A stretch of 64,000 nt of DNA, from assembly GCA_963696655.1 (NCBI GenBank), contig CAVOLB010000130.1, positions 1-64,000 on the forward strand, given 5' to 3'. Below are positions 16,969 to 26,500 of the stretch, one piece after another (within the stretch, counting starts at the first letter, position 1; each line of letters starts with the position of its first letter). The DNA is from Hypericibacter sp963696655 (lineage in GTDB: Bacteria; Pseudomonadota; Alphaproteobacteria; Dongiales; Dongiaceae). A model generated the notes under the pieces. That model was not told the DNA's origin. It searched no databases and saw only the letters and a program-made list of their open reading frames with translations. The position numbers were made by a program, and so were the translations under genes.

Positions 16969-17745
16969 GTGACCGTCTTCGATTTCAAAGGCCGGCGCAT
17001 TCTCGTGACGGGCGCCAGCCGCGGCATCGGCGAGGCCATCGCCCATGGCTTCGCCGCCGCGGGCGGCGAGGTGACGATCATGGCCGAGGATGACGGCGTC
17101 GCCGCAACCGCCCAGCGCATCGCCGGCGAGACCGGCCGGCCCGTCGCGGCCTTGCGCTGCGACATCGCCGACGAGACCGCCGTCCGCGACGCAGTCGCCA
17201 GCCTGAAATCCATTGACGTGCTGATCAATAATGCCGGCTATCAGCCGCGCACGCCGCTCGCCGACCCCTCCCCCGCCGTCGATCGCGAATTCCGGCGGGT
17301 GATCGAGGTGAATGTCCTCGGCACCTACTTCGTCACGCGCCATGCCCTGCCGCTGATGGGCCGCGGCGGGCGCATCCTCCTGACCTCCTCGATCTGGGGT
17401 AAGACGGGGGCCGCGGAATATAGCGGCTACTGCGCCTCCAAACATGCGGTGCTGGGCTTCATGCGCAGCCTGGCGCTGGAGCTCGGGCCCCGGGGCATCA
17501 CGGTCAATGCCGTCTGTCCCGGCTGGGTCGAGACCGAGGGCGCGATGTGGACCGTCCGGCAGATCGCCGCGGAGACCGGACGCCCGCCGGAAGCGCTGAT
17601 CGAGGATTATCTGCGGTTCCAGCCGATCCCCGGCATGATGGCGCCGCGCGATCTGGCGGCGACCTATCTCTTCCTTGCCTCCGAGGCCGCCGCCGACATC
17701 ACCGGCCAGGCGCTCAATGTCGATCGCGGGCATGTCATCGGATGA
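16969..17745 (+). CDS. SDR-family oxidoreductase
   Basis: 258 aa from a GTG at 16969 with AGGAGGCG just upstream. Motifs: TGASRGIG cofactor loop, NNAGYQPRTPLAD, LTSSIWGKTGAAEYSGYCASK with catalytic Ser, Tyr and Lys, and PGWVETEG. It belongs to the classical dehydrogenase group (3-hydroxy-acid/polyol type). It sits inside the importer operon between PotC-like permease and another SDR; having two adjacent SDRs suggests successive oxidations of an imported compound. Substrate unknown. Confidence 0.85.
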   Translation: MTVFDFKGRRILVTGASRGIGEAIAHGFAAAGGEVTIMAEDDGVAATAQRIAGETGRPVAALRCDIADETAVRDAVASLKSIDVLINNAGYQPRTPLADPSPAVDREFRRVIEVNVLGTYFVTRHALPLMGRGGRILLTSSIWGKTGAAEYSGYCASKHAVLGFMRSLALELGPRGITVNAVCPGWVETEGAMWTVRQIAAETGRPPEALIEDYLRFQPIPGMMAPRDLAATYLFLASEAAADITGQALNVDRGHVIG

Positions 17746-17776
17746 CGAACCGCCGCGAAAGGAAAGGGTGAGACCG

Positions 17777-18565
17777 ATGGGACGCCTTGAGGGCAAGATC
17801 GCCATCGTCACGGGCGCCGCCGCCGGCATCGGTCGCGGCATCGCCGAGCTCTTCGCGGCCGAAGGCGCCGCCCTGGCGATGACCGACATCGACGAGGCCC
17901 AAGGCCGCCGGACCGCCGCCGAACTGCAGAAGGCCCATGGCGACAAGATCCAGTTCATCCCTCACGACGTCGCCTCGGAAGAAGGCTGGCGCACCGTGAT
18001 CGATACCGTCCTCGCCCGCTTCGGCCGGCTCGACATCCTGGTCAATAATGCCGGCGTCCAGATCTCGCGGCCGCTGGAGGAGATCTCGCTCCAGGAATGG
18101 CGCAAGGTGTTCCAGGTCAACGCCGAGGGCCCGTTCCTCGGCACCCGCATGGCGATTTCGACGATGAAGACGACCGGCGGCGGGTCGATCGTCAATGTCT
18201 CCTCGACCTTCGCCATGGTGGCGGACGGGCTCAATGCCCATTACTGCGCCTCGAAGGCCGCGGTCTGCAATTTCACCAAGGCGGCCGCGCTCTATTGCGC
18301 CGATCGCGCCTATGGCATCCGCGTCAACTCGGTCCATCCGGGCGTGATCCGCACGCCGATGGTCGAGCGCGAGATCGCCGACGTGACCGCGGCCCGCGGG
18401 CTCACATCGGACCAAGCCGTACGCGAGGAATGGGCCCGGCTTTGTCCGCTGGGGCTGGGCGAGCCCAAGGACATCGCCTATGGCGTGGTCTATCTCGCCT
18501 CCGACGAATCCCGCTATGTGACGGGGGCGGAACTCGTGATCGATGGAGGTCATATCATCCGATGA
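17777..18565 (+). CDS. SDR-family oxidoreductase, glucose/polyol dehydrogenase type
   Basis: 262 aa from the ATG at 17777 (AAGGGTGAG upstream). Motifs: TGAAAGIGRG, VDILVNNAGVQISRPLEE region, NVSSTFAMVADGLNAHYCASK, and HPGVIRTPMV. The Gly-rich loop followed by TDID at the end of beta2 suggests preference for NAD over NADP. The stop TGA overlaps the ATG of the polysaccharide deacetylase-type gene (ATGA), so these two are translationally coupled. Only moderately similar to its neighbour at 16969, so not a fresh duplication. Confidence 0.85.
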   Translation: MGRLEGKIAIVTGAAAGIGRGIAELFAAEGAALAMTDIDEAQGRRTAAELQKAHGDKIQFIPHDVASEEGWRTVIDTVLARFGRLDILVNNAGVQISRPLEEISLQEWRKVFQVNAEGPFLGTRMAISTMKTTGGGSIVNVSSTFAMVADGLNAHYCASKAAVCNFTKAAALYCADRAYGIRVNSVHPGVIRTPMVEREIADVTAARGLTSDQAVREEWARLCPLGLGEPKDIAYGVVYLASDESRYVTGAELVIDGGHIIR

Positions 18566-19497
18566 GCGATCCAGCCGGCTTCCCCCTGATCGAACGCCCC
18601 GTTCCCTGGCCGCACGGCGCCAAATGCGCCGTTGCCATGACCTTCGACATCGACACGGACAGTTTCCTGCATCTGGAGTTCGGCAAGCGCGTGCCCGACA
18701 TGGTCGCGACCACCTCCTGGCTGCGCTATGACGAGATCGCCGTGCCGCGGATCCTGCGGATTTACAAGGAGCTGGGTCTGAAGCAGACCTTCTTCTATCC
18801 GGCCTGGTGCATGGAGACCTATCCGAAGCTGGTCGAGCAGATCCTCGAGGGCGGCCATGAGATCGCCCATCACGGCTATCTCCATGAGAACTCGAACCAG
18901 CTCTCGCTCGAGGACGAGCGCGCCTGGCTGCGGCGCAGCATCGAGGTGATCCAGCGCATGACCGGCCAGCGGCCGCGCGGCTATCGCGCCCCGGTCTATA
19001 ATTATTCGCGCCACACCACCGATCTCCTCGCCGAGGAAGGCATTCTCTATGACGCGAGCCTGATGGCGGACGACGTGCCCTATGTGATGGAATCGCGCGC
19101 CGGCGAGGTGATCGAGCTGCCTTCCCACTGGGCGCTCGATGACTGGCCGCAATTCGCCCATAACATCGAGCTGCAATACACCATGACGATCCGCTCGCCC
19201 GATGAGGCCTTCGCGGTCTATCAGGCGGAGTTCGACAGCGCCTGGCGCCATGGCGGGCTCTGGATCGGCGTCTGGCACCCCTGGCTGACGGCCCGGCTCG
19301 CCCGCGCCGAGAAGCTGGTCGCCTTCATCCGCTATGTGATGGCGAAGGGGGACGTCTGGATCGCACCGATGGAGGAGATCGCGCGCCATATCCGCCGCGT
19401 GGTCGACGGCGGCAGCTATCAGGCACGCCGGGTCGAGATGCCCTACTACCGCGATGTCATCGATCCGACCAAGGTGCCGCAGCAAAAAAAGTCATAG
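18562..19497 (+). CDS. Polysaccharide deacetylase-family hydrolase (PuuE/PgdA-like)
   Basis: 311 aa from the ATG at 18562 overlapping the previous stop. NodB-like TIM-barrel motifs: FDIDTDSF (catalytic/metal Asp), HEIAHHGYLHEN (His-x3-His metal ligands), RGYRAPVYN (Arg-Pro loop), ELPSHW and HPW late in the barrel. No signal peptide, so it acts in the cytoplasm. Cytoplasmic members of this subgroup hydrolyse small amides or cyclic ureides (PuuE allantoinase, PgdA-like). Coupled to SDRs and an amine-type importer, it more likely cleaves a small amide or acetylated amine than a polymer. End of the operon running from 13068. Confidence 0.8.
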   Translation: MSDPAGFPLIERPVPWPHGAKCAVAMTFDIDTDSFLHLEFGKRVPDMVATTSWLRYDEIAVPRILRIYKELGLKQTFFYPAWCMETYPKLVEQILEGGHEIAHHGYLHENSNQLSLEDERAWLRRSIEVIQRMTGQRPRGYRAPVYNYSRHTTDLLAEEGILYDASLMADDVPYVMESRAGEVIELPSHWALDDWPQFAHNIELQYTMTIRSPDEAFAVYQAEFDSAWRHGGLWIGVWHPWLTARLARAEKLVAFIRYVMAKGDVWIAPMEEIARHIRRVVDGGSYQARRVEMPYYRDVIDPTKVPQQKKS

Positions 19498-19543
19498 CGC
19501 CGCAAGAACTTACCAAGATCGCACTGGAACAAGCGCGGAGTCA

Positions 19544-19561
19544 TGCCCTTTTGTAAGGGCA
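19544..19561. terminator. Hairpin after the deacetylase-type gene
   Basis: TGCCCTT-TTGT-AAGGGCA, a perfect 7-bp stem with a 4-nt loop about 46 bp after the stop at 19497. No U-tract follows, so it is a weak or Rho-assisted terminator at best. Confidence 0.3.
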
Positions 19562-19677
19562 GCCGCGCGGCTTTCAGTGATCCATGACAGGCGCCGTGTC
19601 ACCATGTCTTCCGGATCGCTGATGACCGGCGCGGGCGACGTCACAAGTCCCTCGCCTTTCGGAGAAGAGCCTTTGTC

Positions 19678-19950
19678 ATGCCCCGCCTCACCCCGACCCA
19701 AGCGAATCCGATCGATTATCACATCGTCTTCGATCCCCGTCCCGACGGGCCGCTGATCGGCTTCTATGCCGGGCAGCCGATCGCGGCGGCGATCCGCGAT
19801 TTCTTCGGCAGACGCTTCGTCTATGAGGGCATCGCGCCGCGCCGGCGCGACGGCAAATATGATGTGAGCCAGCTCCAGCCCGGCGAATGGATCGCCGAGC
19901 CCGGCCTCCTCTATCACATCGAATCCGACCGGCCGGCCAGGGCGGCATAG
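19678..19950 (+). CDS. Small conserved protein of unknown function
   Basis: 90 aa, soluble, with no cysteines and no signal. Sequence opens MPRLTPTQANPIDYHIVFDPRPDGPLIGFYAG and contains an Arg-rich middle (APRRRDGKYDV). It looks like a compact beta-rich domain with conserved aromatic/Pro positions. Not recognised. It faces the NadR-like gene convergently with 22 bp between. Coding nature is supported by codon pattern and the absence of a better frame. Confidence 0.55.
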   Translation: MPRLTPTQANPIDYHIVFDPRPDGPLIGFYAGQPIAAAIRDFFGRRFVYEGIAPRRRDGKYDVSQLQPGEWIAEPGLLYHIESDRPARAA

Positions 19951-19972
19951 AGGCCGAACCTGCCCCAGGAGT

Positions 19973-20983
19973 TCAGGCGTTGGCCGCCCGCAGCCTGTAG
20001 GGCTCGGCCATCAGCGCGTCGACGGCGCTTGCGGCCTTCTTGGTGCGCTCCGTCCAACCGCCATCGATGATTCTGTAGGCGAGCCCGCGGCGATCGAGCG
20101 CGCGGGTGAAATGCGCCAGCTTCATCTGCCGTTCCTGCCCCGCATAGCGCAGCGGATCGGGCGCGAAGGGCACGTCGTCCGCCAGCAGGAGCCGCAGGTC
20201 GTAGGGTCGTGCCGCGATCTCGGCTTCGACCGGGGCCGGCACCTGGCCCAGCGCCACCTCGCTCCAGACCGCCGTGCAGAGATGGTCGGTGTCGAGCAGC
20301 AGCAGGCGGTTGGCCTGGCGGGCCAGCGCGTCTTCGGAGGCCGCGTGGCCGGCGCCGATGATCCCGATGTCGGCGAGATCGGGATATTTCGACGGGTCGG
20401 TCGCCTCCAGATAGCTGCGCGCGAATTCCGGCACATGGAGCGTGCGATGGGCGGCCGCGAGCCGGCGCGCGAGCGTGGTCTTGCCGCAGCTCTCGGGCCC
20501 GATGATCGCGACGCGCTTGAGGAAGGAGGGCCGCGCCTCGGGCAGCAGCAGATCCCAATGCTCGCCGATGCCGGCATGGACGCGGCTCGCCGAGATCGGC
20601 ACGGCGTCGCGCGGCGTGTCGACCGGCACGTAGCGCGCGCTAAGATCGGCCGCGAGGCGCTGACCGTAGCTCTCCGAGGCGAACAGCAGGTCGGGCGCCT
20701 TGCCGCCGAGCACTTTCAGGATCGCCCGGTTCCAGCGCTGCCAGAAATCCGGCACGCCCGCCGCATCCTCCGGCAGGTCGTTATGGAAGCGATGGATGCG
20801 CGCGATCCCGCGGAACTGGTCATCGAGCCAGCGATGGCGCAGCCCGCCGGGGATGGGATCCTCGTCGCGGGTGTTGAGCATCACGTCGAGGTCGCCCTCG
20901 CACCAGCGCGAGGCGAACTCGATCAGATATTTGTGGCCGAGGGTCGGCAGGCGGAAGCCGCCGATGATGAAGCCGCGGGGCAT
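19973..20983 (-). CDS. nadR: NadR-like bifunctional NMN adenylyltransferase/ribosylnicotinamide kinase
   Basis: 336 aa. The N-terminal nucleotidyltransferase has GGFRLPTLGHKYLI (TxGH) and VPISASRVH (the ISxSxxR-type motif). The C-terminal kinase domain has a textbook P-loop GPESCGKTTLARRLA at about 162-174 and the NadR-typical EFARSYLE. The helix-turn-helix repressor domain of enterobacterial NadR is missing, as in Haemophilus-type NadR. It would phosphorylate nicotinamide riboside and adenylylate NMN to NAD. Other NAD genes lie at 27.3-31.2 kb. The second half of the HxGH motif is intact but the first His is Thr, still allowed in this superfamily. Confidence 0.82.
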   Translation of the reverse strand: MPRGFIIGGFRLPTLGHKYLIEFASRWCEGDLDVMLNTRDEDPIPGGLRHRWLDDQFRGIARIHRFHNDLPEDAAGVPDFWQRWNRAILKVLGGKAPDLLFASESYGQRLAADLSARYVPVDTPRDAVPISASRVHAGIGEHWDLLLPEARPSFLKRVAIIGPESCGKTTLARRLAAAHRTLHVPEFARSYLEATDPSKYPDLADIGIIGAGHAASEDALARQANRLLLLDTDHLCTAVWSEVALGQVPAPVEAEIAARPYDLRLLLADDVPFAPDPLRYAGQERQMKLAHFTRALDRRGLAYRIIDGGWTERTKKAASAVDALMAEPYRLRAANA

Positions 20984-20991
20984 GGATGTCC

Positions 20992-22773
20992 TCAGAGGCT
21001 CATCGCATGGCCGTTGACGAAGGGATCGGTCGCGGCCGAGATCTCGCCGGCGCCGCTGCGCACCACCACCACGGGTCGCGCCAGCTCATAGCCGAAACCC
21101 TGATGCTGCTCGGGCACCAGGGCCGCCTTGCCGCAAGCGGGCTCGAGTTCCTTCGCAACGGCGGCCAGCCGTTCGGAGGCCAGCAGGGTCGAGCCGCTCG
21201 CATCGATGCGCGGCGCCTGCACCGCTTCGGTCGCGTCCATGCCCCGCTCGGTGATGCCGAGCGCGATCTGCACCATCGCATTGACGATGCGCCGGCCACC
21301 CGGCGCGCCGATCGCGGCCACCGACTTCCCGCTCCGCGTGATCAGCAGCGGTCCCATATTGGCGAGCGGCCGCTTGCCGCCGGCGATCGAATTGGCAGCG
21401 CCGGGGCGCGCATTGAACCAGCCCATGGTCGCGTCGAAGAGGAACCCGGTGCGCTCGCAAACGACCTGATTGCCGAACATGTTGGCGGCGGTGTGGGTGA
21501 TGGTGACCGCCATGCCCTGGCCGTCCATCGCCGAGACATGGGTGGTGCCGGCCGTGGGCTCGGTCGACCCTTCAGGCCGCCAGACCGGCGCCTTCTTGCC
21601 GCCGCCCTCGAACCGCCACGGGTCGTGAACCGCATGGGAGGCGAACACCTCCCAGGGCAGACCGTCCTCTGGTCCGAGGCGCGGCGGCGCCTCGCCCTTG
21701 CGGATCGCGGCCGCGATCGTGGCCGCATATTCCTGCGACAGCAGCCCCGTCTCCGGCACTGCCACGAAATCCGGATCGCCCAGCCAATGATAGCGGTCGG
21801 CGAAGGCGTGCCAGCTCACCTCGGCAAGGCCGCGCAGCCGCCTGGCGTCATCCTCGAGGGGCGGCGTCTCGGGATGGAGCGCCTGCCAGATCGTGAGCAT
21901 CTGCAGCTCGGTCAGGCCGCCGCTGGGCGCCGTCGGCGCCCAGATGTCGAAGCCCCGGAAGGAGAGCCGCCGCGGTTGCGTGACCTGGGGCGACACCGCG
22001 CGCAGATCCTCGGCCGAGAAGATCCCGCCGAGATCGCCCACGGTCGCCATCAGGTCCTTCGCGACCTCGCCGCTCTGAAACGCCGCGGCACCCCTGGCCG
22101 CGATGATCTCCAGGCTGCGGCCCAGGGCCGCCTGGCGAATGCGCGGATGCGGGCCGTAGCTCGCCGTGCCGCTATGGGCCGCGACCGGAGGGTCGCCATT
22201 GACCAGGAAGGTCTTGCGCGTGCCCGGATCCTTGCGCAGCGCCGGTAGCGAGGCCAGCGCCGACAGCGCGAAATAGGAATCCACCTCGAAGCCGTCATGC
22301 GCGGCGCGGATCGCGGGCGCCATCACTTGCGCGAGCGACAGCTTGCCGAAGCGAGCCTGCGCCGCGATCAGGGTCGGGATCGTGCTGGGCACACCCGCCG
22401 CGAGGATGCCCTGGATATTGGCATCGCCGATCACAACAGAGACGCCGAGCCCGCGATCGAGGGCGCGCGACTGGTCGATCTCGAACATCTGCGCGTGGGC
22501 CTTCGCCGGCGCGCGGGGGCCGAACTCCACCGCGAAAGTTCCGCCGCCTTCGGGCAGGTTGACCAGCAGAAAGCCGGTGCCGGCGAGCGTGGTCTCCATC
22601 GGTTCGACGACGCCCGCGACGAAGGCAGCCGCAATCGCGGCGTCGATCGCATTGCCGCCGGTCTCGAGCATCGCGATCCCGGCCTGCACACTCTGGGCCC
22701 GCGCGGCCGCGACGGCCCCGCCGCGCCCGCAGGCGCCTGAGCGCGTCACATTCTGCCGGGAGCTGCTGGCCAT
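20992..22773 (-). CDS. Gamma-glutamyltransferase-family Ntn-hydrolase
   Basis: 593 aa. The autocatalytic/nucleophile site is AGTTHVSAMDGQG, with Thr410 expected to become the N-terminus of the small subunit. The glycine-pair motif GAPGGRRIVNA and PLANMGPLL are also conserved. No signal peptide is seen, unlike periplasmic GGT enzymes; the N-terminus is Ser/Arg-rich. It is therefore probably a cytoplasmic gamma-glutamyl hydrolase/acylase-like paralogue (compare YwrD), acting on gamma-glutamyl amides. It ends 8 bp before the NadR-like start on the same strand, so the two may share a transcript. Divergent from the TetR gene. Confidence 0.85.
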   Translation of the reverse strand: MASSSRQNVTRSGACGRGGAVAAARAQSVQAGIAMLETGGNAIDAAIAAAFVAGVVEPMETTLAGTGFLLVNLPEGGGTFAVEFGPRAPAKAHAQMFEIDQSRALDRGLGVSVVIGDANIQGILAAGVPSTIPTLIAAQARFGKLSLAQVMAPAIRAAHDGFEVDSYFALSALASLPALRKDPGTRKTFLVNGDPPVAAHSGTASYGPHPRIRQAALGRSLEIIAARGAAAFQSGEVAKDLMATVGDLGGIFSAEDLRAVSPQVTQPRRLSFRGFDIWAPTAPSGGLTELQMLTIWQALHPETPPLEDDARRLRGLAEVSWHAFADRYHWLGDPDFVAVPETGLLSQEYAATIAAAIRKGEAPPRLGPEDGLPWEVFASHAVHDPWRFEGGGKKAPVWRPEGSTEPTAGTTHVSAMDGQGMAVTITHTAANMFGNQVVCERTGFLFDATMGWFNARPGAANSIAGGKRPLANMGPLLITRSGKSVAAIGAPGGRRIVNAMVQIALGITERGMDATEAVQAPRIDASGSTLLASERLAAVAKELEPACGKAALVPEQHQGFGYELARPVVVVRSGAGEISAATDPFVNGHAMSL

Positions 22774-22874
22774 GATGGTCGTTCCTCGGTTGGCACCGGG
22801 CCCGAGCCTAGACGGCCACGCTGTCCCCTCGCAAGACGAGGGTGTTGCGCCCGACCCCGGAGACTGCCATCCTA

Positions 22875-22892
22875 TGTGAACATATGTTCACA
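22875..22892. promoter_or_regulatory. Perfect 18-bp palindrome, likely TetR operator
   Basis: TGTGAACATATGTTCACA is fully self-complementary, 18 bp upstream of the TetR-type gene start (22910). This places it to autoregulate the regulator/acyltransferase operon and possibly the divergent gamma-glutamyltransferase-type gene at 22773. Confidence 0.8.
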
Positions 22893-22909
22893 CGCAAGGC
22901 CGGCGGGCG

Positions 22910-23518
22910 ATGAAGGCGGCAGCTTTTCAGGATGGCGGAAAGACGCGGATTTCGGCGGCGGCGATCGAGCTGTTCGGCCGTAAGGGCTATGACGCGACCA
23001 CGATCCGCGACATCGCCGAGACCGCCGCGATGTCGCTGGGCGCGCTCTACCGCCATTACGCCAACAAGGACGAGCTCGGCCGCGCGCTCTATGCCGAGGC
23101 GATCGCGCTCTGGTCCGAGCGGCTGCTCGACTCCGCCGCCGGTCTCGACGACCCGGCATCGCGCCTGCGGGCCATGACCAAATTCTTCTGCCGGGCCTTC
23201 GACCGGGACCCGAATCTCTTTGCTTTCCTGCTGCTCAATCAGCATGGTCCGGCGCGGTCGTTCGATCCCAAGGTGGCGAACCCGCTCAAGGTTCTCGAGG
23301 CGGAGATCAAGCGCGGCGAGCGGGAGGGCCGGATCCTGCCGGGCAACCGGCATTTGCGGGCGCTCTGCGTCCTGGGCGCCGTGCTGCAGCCGGCAGCGTC
23401 CTATTCTCGGGCGGGGAAGACGGGACTGGGGGCGCTCGCGGAGGAGATCGCGGCAGCGGCAGTCCGCGCCGCGGGCGTCATCGAACCAACAAGAAGATCA
23501 GGGGCGGTTATCCAATGA
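22910..23518 (+). CDS. TetR/AcrR-family transcriptional regulator
   Basis: 202 aa. N-terminal HTH is canonical: ISAAAIELFGRKGYDATTIRDIAETAAMSLGALYRHYANKDEL. The C-terminal ligand domain is unclassified. Its TGA overlaps the ATG of the following membrane/lipid gene (ATGA at 23515), so the regulator and target are translationally coupled. The perfect palindrome at 22875-22892 is the obvious operator. By position, it senses a lipid-related ligand such as acyl-CoA; that is inference. Confidence 0.88.
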   Translation: MKAAAFQDGGKTRISAAAIELFGRKGYDATTIRDIAETAAMSLGALYRHYANKDELGRALYAEAIALWSERLLDSAAGLDDPASRLRAMTKFFCRAFDRDPNLFAFLLLNQHGPARSFDPKVANPLKVLEAEIKRGEREGRILPGNRHLRALCVLGAVLQPAASYSRAGKTGLGALAEEIAAAAVRAAGVIEPTRRSGAVIQ

Positions 23519-26500
23519 CGGACGGCAATCACCAGGCCGGGGGCTATGGCGCCCTCCTGCGCCGGCGCGGCTTCCTGGCCCTCATGGTGGCCCAGTTCCT
23601 GGGCGCCCTCAACGACAACATCCTCAAGATGACGGTCGTGCTGATCGCGACCGGCGCGGCCGGCACGGATTCGGCGGCGGCCGCCTCCTTCATCGCGCTC
23701 GCGGGCGGCGCCTTCATCCTGCCCTTCCTGCTGTTCTCCGGCTGGGCCGGCCAGATCGCGGACCGCAACCGCAAGGACCGCGTGATCGCCTACGTGAAAC
23801 TCTTCGAGACTCCCATCATGCTGCTCGCGATTCCGGCGCTCATGAGCGGCTATGATTGGGCGATGCTGGGATCGCTGTTCCTGATCTCGACCCAGGCGGC
23901 CTTCTTCAGCCCCGCCAAATACGGGATCCTGCCCGAGATCCTCGATACGGCGCAGCTCTCGCGCGGCAATGCACTGCTCGAAGCCTCGACCTTCCTCGCC
24001 ATCATTCTGGGCGCCGTCATCGGCGGCGTGCTGTTCGACGTCGTGAGCCATGCCACGATCGGCTGGCTCATGGTCGGAATTGCCGTGATCGGCGCCTTCG
24101 CCGCCTTCCATACCGAGCGCGCCCCAGCGCCGCGCGAGAAGCGCCGCTTCTCCTTGCGGCCCTCGGCCGATCTCATTCCCGGCTTCAAGGCGATCGCGTC
24201 CGACCGTGGCATGATCATGACGGCTGCCGGCATCACCTGGTTCTGGCTGCTTGCCGCTTTCCTGCAGATGATGGCGATCCGTCTCGGCCGCGAGGATCTG
24301 GGGCTCGGCGGCGGCGGCACCGGCATGCTCCAGGCCGCCATCGCGATCGGCATCGGGCTGGGCTCGCTCGCTGCGGGCCGTCTCTCCGGCCCCAAGGTCG
24401 AGCCGGGGCTGGTGCCGCTGGGCTCGATCGGCATGGGCGCCGCGTCGGTCTGGCTCGCGGGGGCCACCGGCTCGCTCAACGCCGCCCTCCCGGCACTGGC
24501 GGCGCTGGGCTTCTTCGGCGGGCTCTTCATCGTGCCCCTGAACGCCGCGCTGCAGCAGAAGGCGCCCGTCGACGAGCGCGGGCGCGTCGTCGCCTGCGCC
24601 AACATGATCGGCACGGTCGGCATCCTCCTGGCCTCCGGCCTCGCCTGGGTCATGGGCAGCGCGCTCCACTGGAGCACCAGCGCCGAGGTCCTGGCGGCCG
24701 GCATCGGCACCTTCATCGCCACCGCGGTCGCGATCTGGCAGGTCCCCGACTATCTCGCCCGCTTCCTGCTGTGGCTCGCGACCCACACGCTCTACCGGAT
24801 CCGGATCGAGGGCTCGGAGAACGTGCCGGAGCGGGGCCCCGCCCTCATCGTCTGCAATCACATGTCGTTCGTGGACGGGCTGCTGGTGGGAGCCTGCGTG
24901 CAGCGCTTCGTGCGCTTCATGGCCTGGTCCGGATTCTTCAAGGGCGGCTTCGGCTGGTTCCTGCGCCGCATGAAGGTCATCCCCGTGAGCGGCAAGGACG
25001 CCGTCGCCGCCATCAAGCGCGCGCGGGCCGAGCTCGAGCAAGGCCATGTGGTCTGCATCTTCGCCGAGGGTTCGATCAGCCGCACCGGCTCCACGCTCCC
25101 CTTCAAGCGCGGCATGGAGCTCATCGCCGACGGGCTCGACGTGCCGGTCATCCCGGTCCATCTCGACCAGGTCTGGGGCTCGATCTTCAGCTACAAGGGC
25201 GGCCGGTTCTTCTGGAAATGGCCGGACCGGCTGATCCGTCCGGTGACGGTGAGTTTCGGCAAGCCGCTCGCCAAGCCCAGCGCCTGGGCCGCGCGCCGCG
25301 CCGTGCTGGCGCTGGGCAGCGACGCCTGGGCGCGGCGCCACTCGGCCAACGATTTCCTCCAGATCCGCATGCTCAAGACCGCCAAGCGCCGCTGGCGCAA
25401 GCGTGCGCTGATGGACACCACGGGGCGCAAGCTCAGCTTCGGCCAGACCGCGGTCGCCTCGATCATCCTGGCGAAACGGCTGCGTTCGCAGATGCCCATG
25501 GTGGGCATCCTGATGCCGGCTTCGGTCGCGGCGGCGCTGCTCAATGTCGGGCTGATGCTGGCCGGTAAGACGCCGGTCAATCTCAACTTCACCGCGGGTC
25601 CCGAGGCCATGGCCGCCATGATCCGCCGCTGCGGCATCGAAACGGTCATCACCTCGAAGGCCTTCCTCGAGAAGGCCAAGCTCGAGACGCCGGCGGGCGC
25701 ACTCTATGTCGAGGATCTGCTGGCCAACATCTCGAAACTCGACAAGCTGAAGGCCGCGGCGATGGCGCTGCTGCTGCCCGCAAGCTTGATCGCGCGCATC
25801 CTGGGTGGCGATTTCAGGACGACGAAGCCGCCCGCGACCGTCATGTTCTCGAGCGGCAGCACCGGCGAACCCAAGGGCGCCGTGCTGAGCCACAAGGCGA
25901 TCATCGCCAATCTCGAGGCGGTGGCGCAGGTGCTTTGGGTCGATCGCGACGATGTCATCGCGGGCGTGCTGCCCTTCTTCCACTCGTTCGGGTTTACAGG
26001 CACGCTCTGCCTGCCGCTGGTGGCCGGCATCGGTGCCGCCTACCACGCCAATCCGCTGGACGCCAAGGCGATCGGGCCCCTGGTCAAGAAATCCTCGGCG
26101 ACGATCCTGCTCGGCACCCCGACCTTCCTCCAGACCTGGACCCGTGCCGCCGATCCCGAGGACATGAAGACCCTGCGCCATGTGGTGACGGGCGCGGAGC
26201 ATTTGCGGCCCGAGATCGCCGACGCCTTCGCGGCCAAGTTCGGACCGCGGCCGCTCGAAGGCTTCGGCATGACCGAGATGGGACCGGTCGTCGCGGTCAA
26301 CGGCATGGATGTCGAGGACGGGACGGAGGCGCAGGCGGGTCAGAAGGACGGCACGGTCGGGCGCCCGGTTCCCGGCGTCGCCGTGCGGACGGTCGATCCC
26401 GACACGTTCGAGGAGGTGCCCGACGGCACCGAGGGCATGCTGCTGGTCAAGGGCCCGGGCATGATGGATGGCTATATCGGCGATCCGAAGCGCACGGCCG

